A stretch of 64,000 nt of DNA, taken from Aptenodytes patagonicus. Taxonomy: Eukaryota > Chordata > Aves > Sphenisciformes > Spheniscidae. The notes beneath the pieces are model-generated. The model saw only the letters and a list, made by a program, of their open reading frames with translations, did no database searches and was not told where the DNA came from. The stretch is taken from the NCBI RefSeq assembly GCF_965638725.1, contig NC_134951.1, positions 1,116,001-1,180,000 of the forward strand, written 5' to 3'. How positions within the stretch are numbered: position 1 is the first letter of the stretch; each line of letters opens with the position of its first letter. A program made the position numbers and the translations under genes. Positions 1 through 24,735 of the stretch are shown one piece after another.

Positions 1-285
1 CATCTTGAATCCAAGAACTTAGTAAGACTTAGCGGTATCTTGTGCCAGTGAGAGAGACAAGTTAGCTTAGTACATACAAAATATTTCCACGAGGCACTTT
101 CACATGTCTCATTAAACGCCCAAATGCTCATTTTCCTATTTCTACTTTGCTCGCAACTTTGAAAGGCTGCAGGTTAGGAAAGTTCTAAAGTCTTAAATTA
201 GAATTTTCAATGCCTTCTCTGCACAACTGCTATTCCTGCCATTTCCACTGATATGTCTATTAACCACAGCCAGCTACAACAGTAC

Positions 286-356
286 CTTTGAATTTGGTGT
301 GTTGAAGCGTATAACAGCGACATCTCCTTTGACATCATAGCTAACGTGGGTTCTAG
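286..356 (-). CDS. HADHA: HADHA exon 3 (trifunctional protein alpha subunit)
   Basis: Minus-strand coding exon of 71 bp with an acceptor (TTTCCAG at its upper edge) and a donor (GTACTG at its lower edge). It encodes THVSYDVKGDVAVIRFNTP followed by NSK, which matches the start of the enoyl-CoA hydratase (crotonase) domain of the long-chain hydratase/3-hydroxyacyl-CoA dehydrogenase subunit of the mitochondrial trifunctional protein. From family knowledge, human exon 3 is also 71 bp and ends at Lys60, and the entry phase (two bases completing a codon) agrees. The rest of the gene lies beyond base 1, so only the 5' end is visible. Identification is secure; expression cannot be judged. Confidence 0.93.
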
Positions 357-2847
357 CTGGAAACAAACAGAAACGTGTTATCAGCTTACGCTCAGTGGGT
401 TTTAAGAAAGAAAATGAACTCACATAGAAAAGCTTTACACTTACTCTGAAGAGCAGTGGAGGTGGAGATGTTACGGCAAGCATAACCTAAAGAAAAGACG
501 TCGCAGATGTTAAAGCAATTCTCCGTAGTCTCAGCTTAACTCTCCTTCATTAATGCATCCTCCCATCTCCCCCCATCTGCCGAGTACAGCGTTTCGGAAA
601 ATCCTGAGTGCGAGCCAGTTCCTCCTCTTACGGCTTGACCTGTGCCACCACCAGAGTTCAGCAGACTCCGCGCTATTGAAGTGACCTTCACAGCACAGAT
701 TCCACACCGCAGCTTCCAATACCAGCAATGCCAAACTGAGGGCAAAAAAACCCCACAGCCTTCTTCCCAAAGAGCTGAGAAGAGATGAAGCGGGCGGCAC
801 GCACAGTTCAACACTTACTTCACACACTAAAGCAGAGACCTTGCTGCACTTTGGAGAGTTTCAAAGCCCGCAAGTTAACTTCTCCGCAAACCAAACATAA
901 CTGCCCTAGAATATTTCTGTAAAAACACGCTCGTGCCAGCGAATGGCGCCACCCCAAGTATTACTTCACAGATCACAGGCTGTACATCTGGTGAGCCACA
1001 AAAAGAGCACACAAAATATTTATTCTCGCCTCCATCTACCAGCAAAATACTTGATCCTTCTCTACTAATTACATATGGAAGCACCCAGACAAACTTGGCT
1101 CGTTTCAAAGCACTCTGAAAACTCAGACCACGGTATGAACAAGTTCTGTCCACAAGTGAAATGCCATTTTTCTGACTCATAAACCCCAGATCCCCTTTTT
1201 TTGCTGAGAAATTGAATTTGGCCTGATGACCTCTCGCTACATGAATGAATCTCAGTTCCATTCAAGCGACCTTGATCTTGACCGAGAGGATCCTCTAACG
1301 CAGATCTAGGCTCAATCACTGCCAAAGCTGCTTTAAGTCTGAAATCTAGTAAAAGCGTTACTTCTTAAGCACCATATGCACATCTACCGACTGGAACACA
1401 GCCATTTAGCTGGGGGAGGTTTGCTGCTCAACGCTGGTAAGACATTCAGGAATGAAACATTCCCGTTCCCAGCAGCAAGAAGGCAGAAAATGCAGCGCAG
1501 GGAGAACAAACTCAAAACCTCAGCCTGCACCTCACCAAGAGGTGGTTCCCCCCCCGCAGCCCCGTGACACGGGCCTCAGGGCTGGAGCTCCGCTGCACTT
1601 TGGCCCTCTTTCCACTTTGTCTCCGGTGCTGGCAGCAGGGACTGACCTTTGCGCTCCATTCCCCGAGCCCAGGACACATGGGGTGCAACACCGTGGGGAC
1701 GGAAATTCGGTGTCAGTCTGTCCCGGCAGACAGGTTTGTGTGCGCGTGTGTGTGTCATGCGCCCACAACACCATTTTATAAACCAAGAGCGAACTGGTTT
1801 CCACTCCAAAGCTACTTTAAAGTATTTTTCGACTATGACAATACCCAGGTTGTGATCGCTGTAGCCAACATTAATTTCCCTGAACTTTTTGTGTGCTAAA
1901 GTCAGGTACTCCTGAAACTAAGTGCCAACACTCATTTCCCACAAAACTGAGCGTGGTCTGACAACAATTTATCTGCTGACAGATGCTCCTCAGCAGAATA
2001 TGACGCGCTTTCAACGGCAGTATTTTAACTCGATAAAAGCCACGCAGCTCCAGTACTTTTAAAAAGAAGGCAAGGGCTGAACTATCTTACCGAATTAATT
2101 CGCTTCAATCCTGCGTTGCTGCACATGGCTAGGCACCACAGGAAGGTGAATTAGACCAAACAAATCTCAGCTGCAAGGCAAGCGATAACATTTTCCTTCC
2201 ACACCCTCAGCCAGGCCTCTGCTAAGGCTGGGACGCGGGAAGGTAAGCAGCACATCGCCCTCCAACACTTACCAAAAGCAAAGCGCTGACTATGTAGTAA
2301 AAACTACCTCGCATGCAAAACACACAATCTCAATTAAAAATAAAAAGGGAATGGATTAATTAACTTTTTTCTCTTTCTATGGTCTAGCATACTTTCCTCT
2401 TTCACATCAGTTCCCAAACAGACTGCTTCCACGAAAGCCTTAAACCTTGAATTCCATTTTGCCTTTCAGTTCTAGCAAAACAAAAGATATGAAGTAGGGG
2501 AAAAAAAAAATATCAAGGGCACGACTGAACAAATCTCACTACATTTTAATATAAACTCTTTTGGGAAAGATACTGTCATTAGAGTAACAGCTGCTCAATA
2601 TTTGAGTGAGGTTTCTTTAGCCTGACAGTATTTTATTTTACAGCCCAGAATACTTGTGGAAAACATATCTAAAACTAAAAGCACATTTACTTGGTCACAG
2701 TCACAGCACATCTGCTTTAGGCGTTGATTCATTCAGCAGTACAACGGTAACTTGCCAAGATCGGAGCCAGAAAAATCCTCCTTCAAAATGCTGAAGGAAG
2801 CAGCAGCAGGCCAGATGTACGCTTCCACCATTTCACTAACATTTGGT

Positions 2848-2902
2848 GTTATCCATTTATTTGGATAACATAACATAAATGTTATCCATTTGTTTGGTTA
2901 GT
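2848..2902. repeat. Small palindrome with a partial second copy
   Basis: Arms GTTATCC (2848-2854) and GGATAAC (2863-2869) form a perfect 7-bp inverted repeat around an AT-rich 8-base loop. The left arm and loop recur from about 2,881 (GTTATCCATTTGTTTGG). It lies inside a HADHA intron. No function can be assigned. Confidence 0.5.
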
Positions 2903-4009
2903 TCCATTCACTAACATAACTCTAGATTTAAAAGCCTTGAGTATCGATTCCATTTTCACCATTTCACTCGCTCCAATTAAAAGACCGTCTAGAGACGGGG
3001 ACGCCAACACTTCAGACAGCTGCTCTCAGGACTTCGCCGAGAACCTGGATGCAGCAGAGAACGGAGAACACCCCTTTCACGCAGTCTGGCCAGGACCTGT
3101 TTCTTCCCACTTTCTCTTTTCTCTGTTATTTCCTCGACTGCTTCCCTGTCCAGCACTTCCCCCTCCGGCCCTTCCACTCACCCGGACGCGGCATGCCACT
3201 CGAAGTGGGAATGGCATCCATGGATGGTTCAGGGAAAAAGCCTTCTTGCAGTCCTGGACCGAGCCAAGCACCAGCAGAGCGAACCAGCTGAAGCTCAGGA
3301 CGACCCCCCACGCTTTCAGCCCGTACCTGCGAGCTGATGGCACAGAGCGCCGAACAGCGAGCCACGAGACGGGAAACTTCTGACAAACTGAGCTTTCCTA
3401 TTCCCTCTGGGAACCTGCTAGCACACGGCACGTGGCCCAACAGGTACGGCCAGCTCTCGAGCTCACGCTGTCTTCTGCCTGCTTGCTGCCTTCTGCACGC
3501 TTTTCGGCCTGCCCTGGCGAGGTCTGCGTCCAATTTAACAAACGCTTTGTTACGACAGAACACCACCATTAATTACGGCGAGTGACAGCGTCCTCACAGC
3601 AGCTCCAGGGCTGTTTGTGATTAAGAATTTTGCTAGTTGTAACAAGAAGTCCAACCAACATCAGCCTGAGCACTCGCTCCAACACCGCACGTACAACAGG
3701 TATTAGGTTTAAACGAAACGCTGCTGGATTTCAGGCCAACACTGACACCAGACCCTGAGGCCCTTCGAAGTGCAGAGATAAGAACCGGTCTCCAATGCCT
3801 CTGAGCCTTGTCCTTCGGCCTTCCTAGGGGCACCTGGTGACTCCTTGCTTCGGTACCTCTGTGAGGAAGCACCACGACCCAGCACTGCAAACAGGCAGGA
3901 GAGCGCCAAGGCCCTGCCCGGGCCGGCAGATTGCAAGGGGGGCATTGGTCCACAGCCGAGACGTTGGTGTACCAAAATAAAGACAGGTCGTGGGGCACCT
4001 GGAGACGCT

Positions 4010-4970
4010 AACACGCCTGGGGGCATCCTCCCCACCCACGCGGGGACACGGGGATACCCCTTTCCCACAGACACACCTGTGTGCCTGGAGGGGGGCCCCG
4101 GGATCCAGACATCCAAGGACGTGGGGACGCCCCCCCCGCCCCCCGAGGCATGCACACACGGGCATCGGGGACACACACACGTGCAAGGACACGAGGACAC
4201 TCTCTCCCTGTGGATCAGCTCACGGGCCGAGGACAATCCTGCCTGGAGGGTCCATCCCCCCACGCAGGGTCACAGAGACACCCCCCCCCCCCCAGACCCG
4301 TATATGGATTCCCAAAATGTGCCCATGCGCAAGGACACAGGGACCGCGGCTGGGCACGCGAAGCCCAGCCTGCCTCGGGGTCTGGCGTGGGAGTATCTCC
4401 CCCGTGGGGGCACACACTCCCCCACGCACCCCCACGCCCCCCACCCCCCCCCCCGTGGTCCTCCAGGACACGGGAGCACGGACCCCTGTTCCGGGGAAAC
4501 CTTGGGGGGGGGTGGGGGTGGTAGGGACGTGCCAAGGATCCCCCTGCGCGATTCACGAGCCGTGGGGGGACACATGCACACGCAGGGACACCTCCACGGC
4601 GGCAGCCCCCACCCCACAGCTCCCCCGGGGACACGCACACCGGGAACGGCCCCCACCTCGTCACCCAGAGACCCTTCCCCGGTAAGACCCCCTTTCTCAC
4701 AGCCCCCACGCTGACACCGCCCGGTGACATCCACACCCCCACCCCCGCGACACCCTGCCCTCCGCCCCGCCAGCAACACCCTCACCCGTGGGCACACCGC
4801 CCGCTGCTCCTCACAGCCCCACGGCAGTGCCCCCCTCCCGCCAGCCCCAGTGACACCCCGTCCCTCGCCCCGCTCCGCCCCCCCCCCCCCGTGCCACCCT
4901 CACGCGTGGGCACACCGCCCGGCACACGCTCGCGCGAGGACCCCCCACCCCCAGAGACCGCGCCCATTCC
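4010..4970. repeat. C-rich GGGGACAC/CCCCCAC low-complexity tract
   Basis: Nearly 1 kb of C-rich sequence in HADHA intron 1, just downstream of exon 1. Imperfect units such as GGGACACGGGGA and CACACGCAGGGACAC recur without a fixed period, broken by long C runs (for example about 4,272-4,285 and 4,446-4,457). The composition opens long spurious reading frames on both strands. The C runs (G runs in the HADHA transcript sense) are capable of forming quadruplexes. Confidence 0.7.
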
Positions 4971-5022
4971 CCCCTACTCGGCGCGGGAGGCAGCGACCGC
5001 CGCCCCGGTAGCTCCGGCTCAC

Positions 5023-5110
5023 CCGCGGGCGGCGGGCGGCGGGACGGGCCGTACTTGGCGGCGGCCGTGAAGCGCCCCAGGCTGCCGATAGCGCGCACCG
5101 CGGCCGCCAT
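5023..5110 (-). CDS. HADHA: HADHA exon 1, start codon and mitochondrial presequence
   Basis: ATG at 5110-5108 on the minus strand in a GC-rich context. It encodes MAAAVRAIGSLGRFTAAAKY and nine further residues, then reaches a good donor (GG/GTGAGC). The 88-bp coding part ends in phase 1, as human exon 1 does (67 bp). The Ala/Arg-rich, acid-free sequence is a typical mitochondrial import signal and resembles the human start (RAIG.LSRF). The product is the alpha subunit of the trifunctional protein on the inner mitochondrial membrane, which hydrates and dehydrogenates long-chain acyl-CoA intermediates in beta-oxidation. Exon 1 diverges head-to-head from HADHB. Confidence 0.9.
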
Positions 5111-5450
5111 CTTTCCTGCGCGCGAGGTCGAATGAGGGAGAGGCCGCCCGGGGGCTTGGCCACTCCATCCCCGCCCGCCCCGCCCCGCCCGCGGCTGCCC
5201 GCGGCGCTGCCTGTCCGCTCCGCCGCGGCCGGCTCCCGCCTCCCTCCCTCTTCTCCGCTCACCGCAAGGTTTCGGACGTTTCCCGTCCATAACCGAGCGG
5301 GAGCGGCGGGAGGGAGAGCGGGAGGGCGCGGGCAGGGGCTGCGGGGCGGGAGGCGTCCCTCAGGCGGGCGGTAGGACAGCCCGGCGGGCGGGGCGGGCGC
5401 GGAGCCCTTCCTGAGTGGCGGCGCGGCGGGCGGTGGCGGCGGCAGTGCGG
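5111..5450. promoter_or_regulatory. HADHA/HADHB bidirectional CpG-island promoter
   Basis: GC-rich, CpG-dense, TATA-less segment between the HADHA start codon (minus) and the HADHB 5' region (plus). Several GC-box (Sp1-type) cores are visible, such as CCCGCCCCGCCCCGCCC near 5,171 and GGGCGGGGCGGGC near 5,390. A shared bidirectional promoter is established for the mammalian pair, and the same arrangement is seen here. The HADHB first, non-coding exon should lie within or just after this block; I cannot fix its limits. Confidence 0.75.
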
Positions 5451-5479
5451 GGCGCGGGCGGAGGTGCGCGGGCGGCTTG

Positions 5480-6149
5480 GGGGGGGGGGGGGGGCGGGCG
5501 GCTGAGGGTGAGGGGGGCCGCTGAGGGTGAGGGGGGCGGCGGCGTGCTCTGGGTGCCGGGACGGGGGGGTGGTCGGTCGGTCGGTCCCGGACGGAGGAGG
5601 GGCGGAGGGTGAAGGGGGGCGGTGAGTTGTGTACGTGAGGGGCGGGTGCGGGGGGGTGTGTTGCTTAATTTTAAGGGGGGGGGGGGGGGTCTGGTGGGGT
5701 GCGTGCGGCCCCCTGAGTGTGTACCCGAGGGCGGGGGGGGTGCCCGTGCGTGCGGCCGAGCGGGTGCGTAGTGGGTCCGGGCTGTGCGTGGGGCGAGGAG
5801 CGGCTGTGGGGGACTGGGGGGGTGTCGGGGGGGGGGGGGGGAGGGTGAGAGAAGCGGGTGTCTTTTGGGGGGGGTGTAGCTCGCGTGCGCTGTGAGTACG
5901 CGGATGTGTCGCGTGCGAGAGCGTATTTGAAAGGTGTTGCGGAGGGTACGAGGGTCGGGGCGGTGCGGTGCGTGCGGGGAGAGGAAGGGGAGCAGGGGGA
6001 GGAAGAGGAGCAGGTGCCGCAGGCTGCGGAAGGAGCTTTGGCCGTTTGCGTGTGTGTAGGGGTGTCTCGTCGGGGTGCCAGGGCAGCAGCTGACTTCTGA
6101 AAACGTGGGGATAGTGCGTGTTGCGGGGGGGGGGGGGGGGGGGGGGGGG
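5480..6149. repeat. G-run rich segment, including a 25-base G homopolymer
   Basis: Start of HADHB intron 1 or its 5' leader. G runs occur near 5,480-5,495, 5,680-5,690, 5,829-5,841 and, longest, 6,125-6,149 (25 consecutive G). On the HADHB sense strand these give many possible quadruplexes just downstream of the promoter. Homopolymer lengths are prone to assembly error. Confidence 0.75.
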
Positions 6150-7298
6150 CCGAGGCCCAGTTAGGTCAGTGGGTACGTTGTGAGGAGAGCGGCCGTGCCA
6201 GGCGCGGGCCTGGTTTGGGTGCCTGTGTTGTCAGCTGGGCAGGGAAGATCCGGAGAAAAGTTTCCATCGGGTGCGGGGAGGCAGCTCGGCGCAGATGGAG
6301 GAAGAGCACCGTTGCAGAGAGGCGATACAAGGAAAGGTGCCGGGGAGGAGGTCCGTTTTCTGGACCTCTACTGACGCGAGGGGTTTGGTTTGTGGGATGC
6401 CAGCGTAGCCGGAGCGGGCTGGGGAACGAGGAATGCTGCGCGGCACGTCGAAGGTGCGGAGCTGCGGGGCGTGAGGTGTAGACGTGGAAGGGGGTGGCTG
6501 GCAGCTCGCGGCGAGTTTTGTGAAGCTGTAGAGAGCTGCGATACCTGAGTGGGCTGGGCTCGGGACAGCAAGTGTTTCTCTAACCCTCTAGGGAAAACGT
6601 GTGTCTCTGGGAGAGGGAGCGCTGTGAGCTTGAACGCTAAAAGCGTGACGGGATAAGGTGAACGTTGCTGTGAAGCACCAAAGAGCTGGAGCTGCGGGGA
6701 CCGTTTTTTGCCCTGGGCAATAAAAAACTGCAGATGAGGATTTTTTTTGTAGGGAAACCCTGTTTTGGAATGAGCTTTGGGAAAGTTACAGAGGACGTTT
6801 TTGGGGTGGCGGATGCCATTTTGTTCTGCTTCCCATGGGGATACGCAACGGAAGTTACTGAGCTTAGCACCGACGGTTAAAACGAGGGATGGTGGCGTGG
6901 AATTGTGCCACGGAGAGTGCATCAGGGGAGTCACGCTGGCAGCGAGGTTGGCTGGGCGCTGGGACAATTTTCCAGTGGGGAAGTGGTGGAACAGTTATTG
7001 GGAGGGGAATCGAAAACTGCGCTGGCTGCTGTTGGTACAGTGCTGGGTCACTGGGGAGATGAGTATTTATTTACAGGAACATTTGCAGACCACAGTCATA
7101 AGCCAGACTCCTCGTGTGTTAGATGCTGTTCAAAAAGTGTAATAGGAACTAATTCTCTGTGCTGCTGCCCTTGGAGCGTCTTCTGTTTCTTCGCTTTTTT
7201 GGCTCTGTGTGAGGCAGGCAGATTGCTTACCTTGAAATTGTTCCGAATAGACCAGATTGGACTAATACCAGTCTTTCTCCACCTCTCTAGATATCAAA

Positions 7299-20463
<13,165 letters not shown>

Positions 20464-20522
20464 CGGGACAAGGGACTGCCGAGTGGGTGTTCCTGTGCCT
20501 GGCAATGCCGTTTCAATGCACT

Positions 20523-20528
20523 AATAAA
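20523..20528 (+). terminator. HADHB: HADHB polyadenylation signal
   Basis: AATAAA 60 bases after the HADHB stop codon, giving a very short 3' UTR. Cleavage is expected about 15-25 bases further on. No other canonical signal lies nearby. Confidence 0.8.
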
Positions 20529-20545
20529 AACATACATACGATCCT

Positions 20546-21911
20546 TCTCGGAAGGGATTTTCGGTGGCCTTTGTAAATACCTTTTAGCTACTCAGCTGGT
20601 AATTTTCAACAAATGAGCGCGCTCTAGGAAATATTCCGATTCCAGGAGAATAAAAGTTAACGTGGCTCTTAGTCCCTCCAGGGTCCTTGTAACCTGATTT
20701 CTACTGTAACTCTCCAGTAAGCGAGATTTCTCCCCCCGGAGGAGGAGGATTCCAAAGCTGGGTACAGAGAATTAAGTTTGGAGATAAGGAGAAGATAAAG
20801 TACCGGAGGTCGGCGGGCTGAGATGGGAGTTAATGTGTCCTTGTAGGGAGTAACAATTGTTTTCAGAAAAGGGGTGCAAACCGAGCTGGCTGGCCTGGTC
20901 TGCCAGGAGGAAGTTTGCTGCACGATGTCCAGATGGCACTGGAATTAGCAAATTGCTTCTGACAAACGAGCGTCACTGATGTTAGCCACAATAAATCAGG
21001 AAAAACCAAGCCCGTCTGGCTTTCTTCTTTCCCTCCCCTCGCCTGAAATATGTCGGGGACGGTTTCTGTGGTGTTTGTCGCGGGGGCTGTGTGCTCTGAG
21101 GTGGCACCGGGTGTCTGCTCTCTGAAATGGGAGAGGGCTGCTGTGAAATCTGCCCAGAACCCACCTTGAGCTCCAGAGCCCCAGTGAATCATCAAAATAC
21201 GTGCTTTTGAGGCTGTTTTGGTAACTCCCGCTTCTCTACGGCGCCTTGATTACACACGTTCAGTGTCTGGCATTTTGAAAATTCAGAAACGGGGGCAGTG
21301 TAAGGCTTACGCGGAATCAAGTCGAGGATAAACTTCAGCTGTGCAGGCTTGGGGTCTCTCTCCCAAGATTTTGGGAAGATGAGACAGTTGCTCCTGCCCT
21401 TTTGGTTCATGTTCCGGCTTATTTTCTTCACTCGTCTCTTTGTGGTTTTGTTATGCTGAGGATGGCCGGTGTTTCTTGCCGGGGGATAGAGATGATTCTA
21501 AAACAACCTGCAAAAACCTTCGAGTCCTTTGTATGAAAGAAACAGCTTCTGCAACCCACCAGCTGCTGTACAGCCCCGCAGTTCGGGAGGCACACCTGAG
21601 AGAAGGGAGGGGTGCGACGCTGGGTGGTTCTTGTTTATTCCTGGCTGGAAATCTTGCGCAACGCTGCTGCTCTGCGGGGATGGGAACGCGGCGCAGGGAG
21701 GCGGCTGCGGGTGCAAGTGGGGAACCGCCTGGGTGAGGGGAGAAGGGGCCTGTTTGGTTTTGTGGGTGTCTTTAAAGGTAACGTAGCTCCACGCGACGGA
21801 AATGTGTAGCTGCTTTGCTTTGTGGATGAGGCTAAGCCCGCCCGTCCTGCCTGCGCGGGCACGGACCTGCCTGCAGCCGTGGATGGATGGTGGGGGCACG
21901 AGCGCCCCGAC
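20546..21911. other. HADHB 3' flank, no gene recognised
   Basis: Unique-looking sequence with no convincing exon, no recognised repeat and no RNA gene. A second AATAAA occurs near 20,649 and an AATAAA near 20,990. Short open frames here lack family similarity. Confidence 0.5.
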
Positions 21912-22095
21912 GGTGGTTAAACATTGGAACAGGCTGCCCAGGGAAGGGGTTGAGTCCCCATCCCTGGAAGTATTTAAAAGACGTGTAGATGCGGCGCTGA
22001 GGGACATGGTTTAGTGGGTGGTGGTGTTGGGTTGATGGTTGGACTCGATGACCTTAGAGGTCTTTTCCAACCTTAATGATTCGATGATTCCATGA
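21912..22095 (+). mobile_element. CR1 LINE, 3'-end fragment
   Basis: About 184 bp matching the final part of CR1: the end of the reverse-transcriptase frame (TGGAACAGGCTGCCCAGGG and the GTATTTAAAAGACGTGTAGA stretch), then the short 3' UTR (GGTTGGACTCGATGACC) and tail (GATTCGATGATTCCATGA). Severe 5' truncation is the usual CR1 insertion outcome. It is the same subfamily as the copies ending at 26,020 and 49,681. Confidence 0.9.
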
Positions 22096-23465
22096 CTGCC
22101 CCGCTGCAAGCCCGGGGGGGGCTGTTGTGGCTGTGCTGGGGGGAAAAGCTGTGGCTGGGGCTTGCTGCAGGGACCAGAGGGAACTGAAGCACGTACGCTG
22201 CTCCGTGCTGGCGTGTTTGGGGCTGGGAAGATGCTGTTTGTGCCCTGTCCGGGAGGTGAGCTGATACGGCGTGAAATATTTCCACGGCTCAGGTGCAAGC
22301 GTGTTGCTGGTGTCCTGGGGCAGCCCTTGCAGCCCCGTGGCCCTGTTGGACCGTTCTGGCCTGCCTGTTCCGTGGTGGATCGTTTTCACAGTTATTTGGG
22401 GGATTTAATCCCCCTCCAGGGTCTCGGGGGGGGGGGGGGGCAGAGCAGCGCCGTGGGCTGTTGCGGGCGGTGGCTGGGTCCCTACGCGCTCGGCGGGGCA
22501 GGGCTGCAGCCCTTTGGGATGTGACTCATCCTGCTCCTCCCGCCTGCTCTGCTGGTGCCTCTCCTGCCTCCTCGCTGCCCGTCGGGGACCCTCGCTGCCA
22601 CCGTCGTCGTCATAGGCGAAGCCGCTCCGGTGCGTCCCGTGCCGGTCTGTGGGGGAAAGGTGCTCGGGGCAAACGGGACAGGCTGGCTGCAGCGAACCGG
22701 GAGAGGAGATGGAGGAGCCTTTGCAGAGCTCCTTCACCGGCTCTCAGTACGGACGGAGCCCGGCTCTGCTCTCCTCCAACCGGGCCTGGGTCTTGGCCCT
22801 CGGCTCCCCGAGACGGCCAGGAGTCCCCTCGCAGCCTGGCGGTGCTGTTTGCCGGGGGAAGCCGGGCTGTCGGGGTTTGCACGGGGCTGTGCCCGCAGAG
22901 GCAGGGCTGGGGCAAAGGTTTCTTTCGCTCTCCTGGTGTTCGGCACCGACCCGGGGTGGAGGTGCGAGGCGGAGGGCGGTGAGGAGGAGGGGTTCAGGCC
23001 AGGGAAGGGGGTCCCGGCTGGGCTGGGGGAGCCGTGCTGTGACGGTGTGTCCCCACACCCCCCGCCCAGGGCTCACGGAGGCGGCGGGCATGGGCAAGCC
23101 GGGGCTGATCTCACCTCCTGGGTGTGTCGGGCTCTGCACGTGTGCTTGGCGGGACGGGCAGTGGGGCCTCACTGCAGCCTCCAGCTTGGTGCCCCGGTAA
23201 GCAGCCCCCTTCTGTTGGGGGGGCCGGGGGGCACGGACCAGGTGGCATTGGGGAGGACGGCCACCCCGACCTGCATCCCCCCGGGGAGGCGGTGGCGGGC
23301 AGGGACCACAGGATGGGGTGCTTTGTCATGGCGGAGGGCTGGGGGGTTTATTTGGCTGGCAGGACATGGGGGGTTGGTCCGGAGGCAAAGCCGCAGGACC
23401 CCCGGCTGATGAAGCCCCGTTTGCAGGGAGCCTGAGCTGCCCCCGCGCCCTGCCCACTGCCCCCC
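22096..23465. other. GC-rich 5' region of the SAM-domain gene
   Basis: GC-rich, CpG-containing sequence ahead of the SAM gene. Open frames on both strands (for example 22,555-23,409 plus) reflect composition. An ATG at 22,709 opens MEEPLQSSFTGSQYGRS, but nothing confirms it as an upstream exon. The promoter of the SAM gene is probably here; I see no TATA box. Confidence 0.4.
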
Positions 23466-24186
23466 ATGGACACCCGGCTGCAGGATGGGGCCGAGGCACT
23501 GCTGGAGGGGTGCCCAACGGCCGAGGTGAGCGTGGGCAGGGGCTTGGGAGCTGGAGACACCCCACAGATAATTGGGGCTGGGCCCCGGGGGCTGGGGACC
23601 CCCCCACGGGTGGAGGATGGGGACGTGGGTGCAGCCACTAGCATCGGTGCGGGGATGGGACCGAGGGTCACGTTCAGGCTGGGTAGGGGGGACACTGGCA
23701 TGGAGGAGCCAGCTTGACCCTACAGCTTCCATGGGGCTGGAGGGACAGGCTGGGGGACGAGGGGACGTCCCAGCTCACCCCTCTCCTCCCGGCGCAGGTG
23801 TCGGAGGGGGCCCGGTGGGAGCAGCGCCCAGTGGGGCAGTGGACGGTGGCGGAGGTGGGTGCCTGGCTGACCGCGCGGAGCGGGGCCGGGGAGCTGGCAG
23901 AGCTGGCGCGCGAGCACGCCGTCTCGGGCCGGGCCTTGCTGCGGCTGACAGAGGGGACCCTGCGACGCATGGGGGTGGCCCCGCGGAGCCGACGCAGGGA
24001 GCTGCTGCGGGAGCTGCTGTGGCTGCAGCTGCAGCAGGAGCTCGAGGAGCTGCTGAGCATCGTTGGGGGTGAGCATCCCCCATGCTGGGGCCATGGGTTG
24101 AGGGTGGGCACTGGCCGTGACGATACCGGGGGGTGCATGGGCTGGTCCCCCCCAAGTGGTTACCATCACCTCTCTCCCCAGAGTGA
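23466..24186 (+). CDS. Small SAM-domain protein, 111 aa, three exons
   Basis: Predicted exons 23466-23525, 23798-24068 and 24182-24186, joined in phase 0 then phase 1, with clean donors (GAG/GTGAGC, G/GTGAGC) and acceptors (GCGCAG, CCCCAG). The stop is the second codon boundary of exon 3 (GAG TGA). Residues 1-20 are MDTRLQDGAEALLEGCPTAE. Residues about 28-105 form a sterile alpha motif: WTVAEVGAWL, HAVSGRALLRLTEGTLRRMG, then a Leu/Gln/Glu-rich last helix (ELLWLQLQQELEELLSIVG). The domain resembles SAMD10/SAMD12-type single SAM proteins, whose role is protein-protein or polymeric assembly; orthology is not settled, so no symbol is given. A first exon further upstream cannot be excluded. It is transcribed in the same direction as HADHB and has its own AATAAA. 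Confidence 0.72.
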
Positions 24187-24709
24187 AGATGATGTCCCTG
24201 CAGATGTTCCCGGGGATGTCCCGGAGCCTGCAGACGGAGAGCTGACACCACGGGAGGACAAAGCAGCAGCTGGAATTGAGCACCCGAGGCAGGAGTGGTG
24301 CCGGAGCGAGCCCCGAGTTCACCGTGTCCTCCCCAAAGAAGCCCAGACCCGGCTGGTGCTGGCAGGCGAGGCAGGGAGAAGTGCTCACCGGGTGCCCGGC
24401 AGCACAAGTTGAGGGCGGCTGCCCCTCGCGCCGCTGCTGGACTCCCATGGGGTCCCACCAGCTCTGGCAAGCTGGGGGGAGCCCTACTGGCCCCGCAGCC
24501 CCCCAGGATCCTGCTGCAACCCAGGGGCGGCCCAGCCCCAGGATTGACACTCCAGTGACAAGGCACAGCAGTGTCTGCCTGTCTGTCCGTCCACGGGGCA
24601 GAGGGGCCAGCGCGGGGGGGATGAGTTCCCGAATTGCTGTGCTGGGGAAATCTATTGCCTCGGTGCCTGGGGCTGGCAGGAGGAGCACAGCGCAGAGCCG
24701 GCCAGCCTC

Positions 24710-24715
24710 AATAAA
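24710..24715 (+). terminator. Polyadenylation signal of the SAM-domain gene
   Basis: AATAAA about 520 bases after the predicted stop, at the end of a GC-rich 3' UTR. It supports the gene ending near 24,735. Confidence 0.7.
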
Positions 24716-24735
24716 CACCTTCTTGGTAACGACAG

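Larger units (their letters stand above)
357..5022 (-). other. HADHA: HADHA introns 1-2 (exon 2 not located)
   Basis: Interval between the two recognised HADHA exons. By homology a small exon 2 of about 42 bp, entering and leaving in phase 1, should be here on the minus strand. It encodes weakly conserved mitochondrial presequence, and I could not place it with confidence. The part nearest exon 1 (about 4,000-4,970) is C-rich low-complexity sequence. The remainder is AT-richer unique sequence with no protein-coding similarity that I recognise. Confidence 0.7.

Noticed and set aside
3845-4714. Plus-strand open frame of 289 codons, Pro/His/Gly-rich
   Set aside because: Produced by the C-rich low-complexity tract in HADHA intron 1; overlapping frames exist on both strands and no domain is seen.
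22649-23200. Possible upstream exon of the SAM gene (MEEPLQSS...)
   Set aside because: No downstream donor in a frame that joins the SAM exons convincingly, and the exon starting at ATG 23,466 is sufficient.
23720-24718. Minus-strand 332-codon open frame
   Set aside because: Antisense shadow of the GC-rich SAM-domain exons and 3' UTR; no motif.
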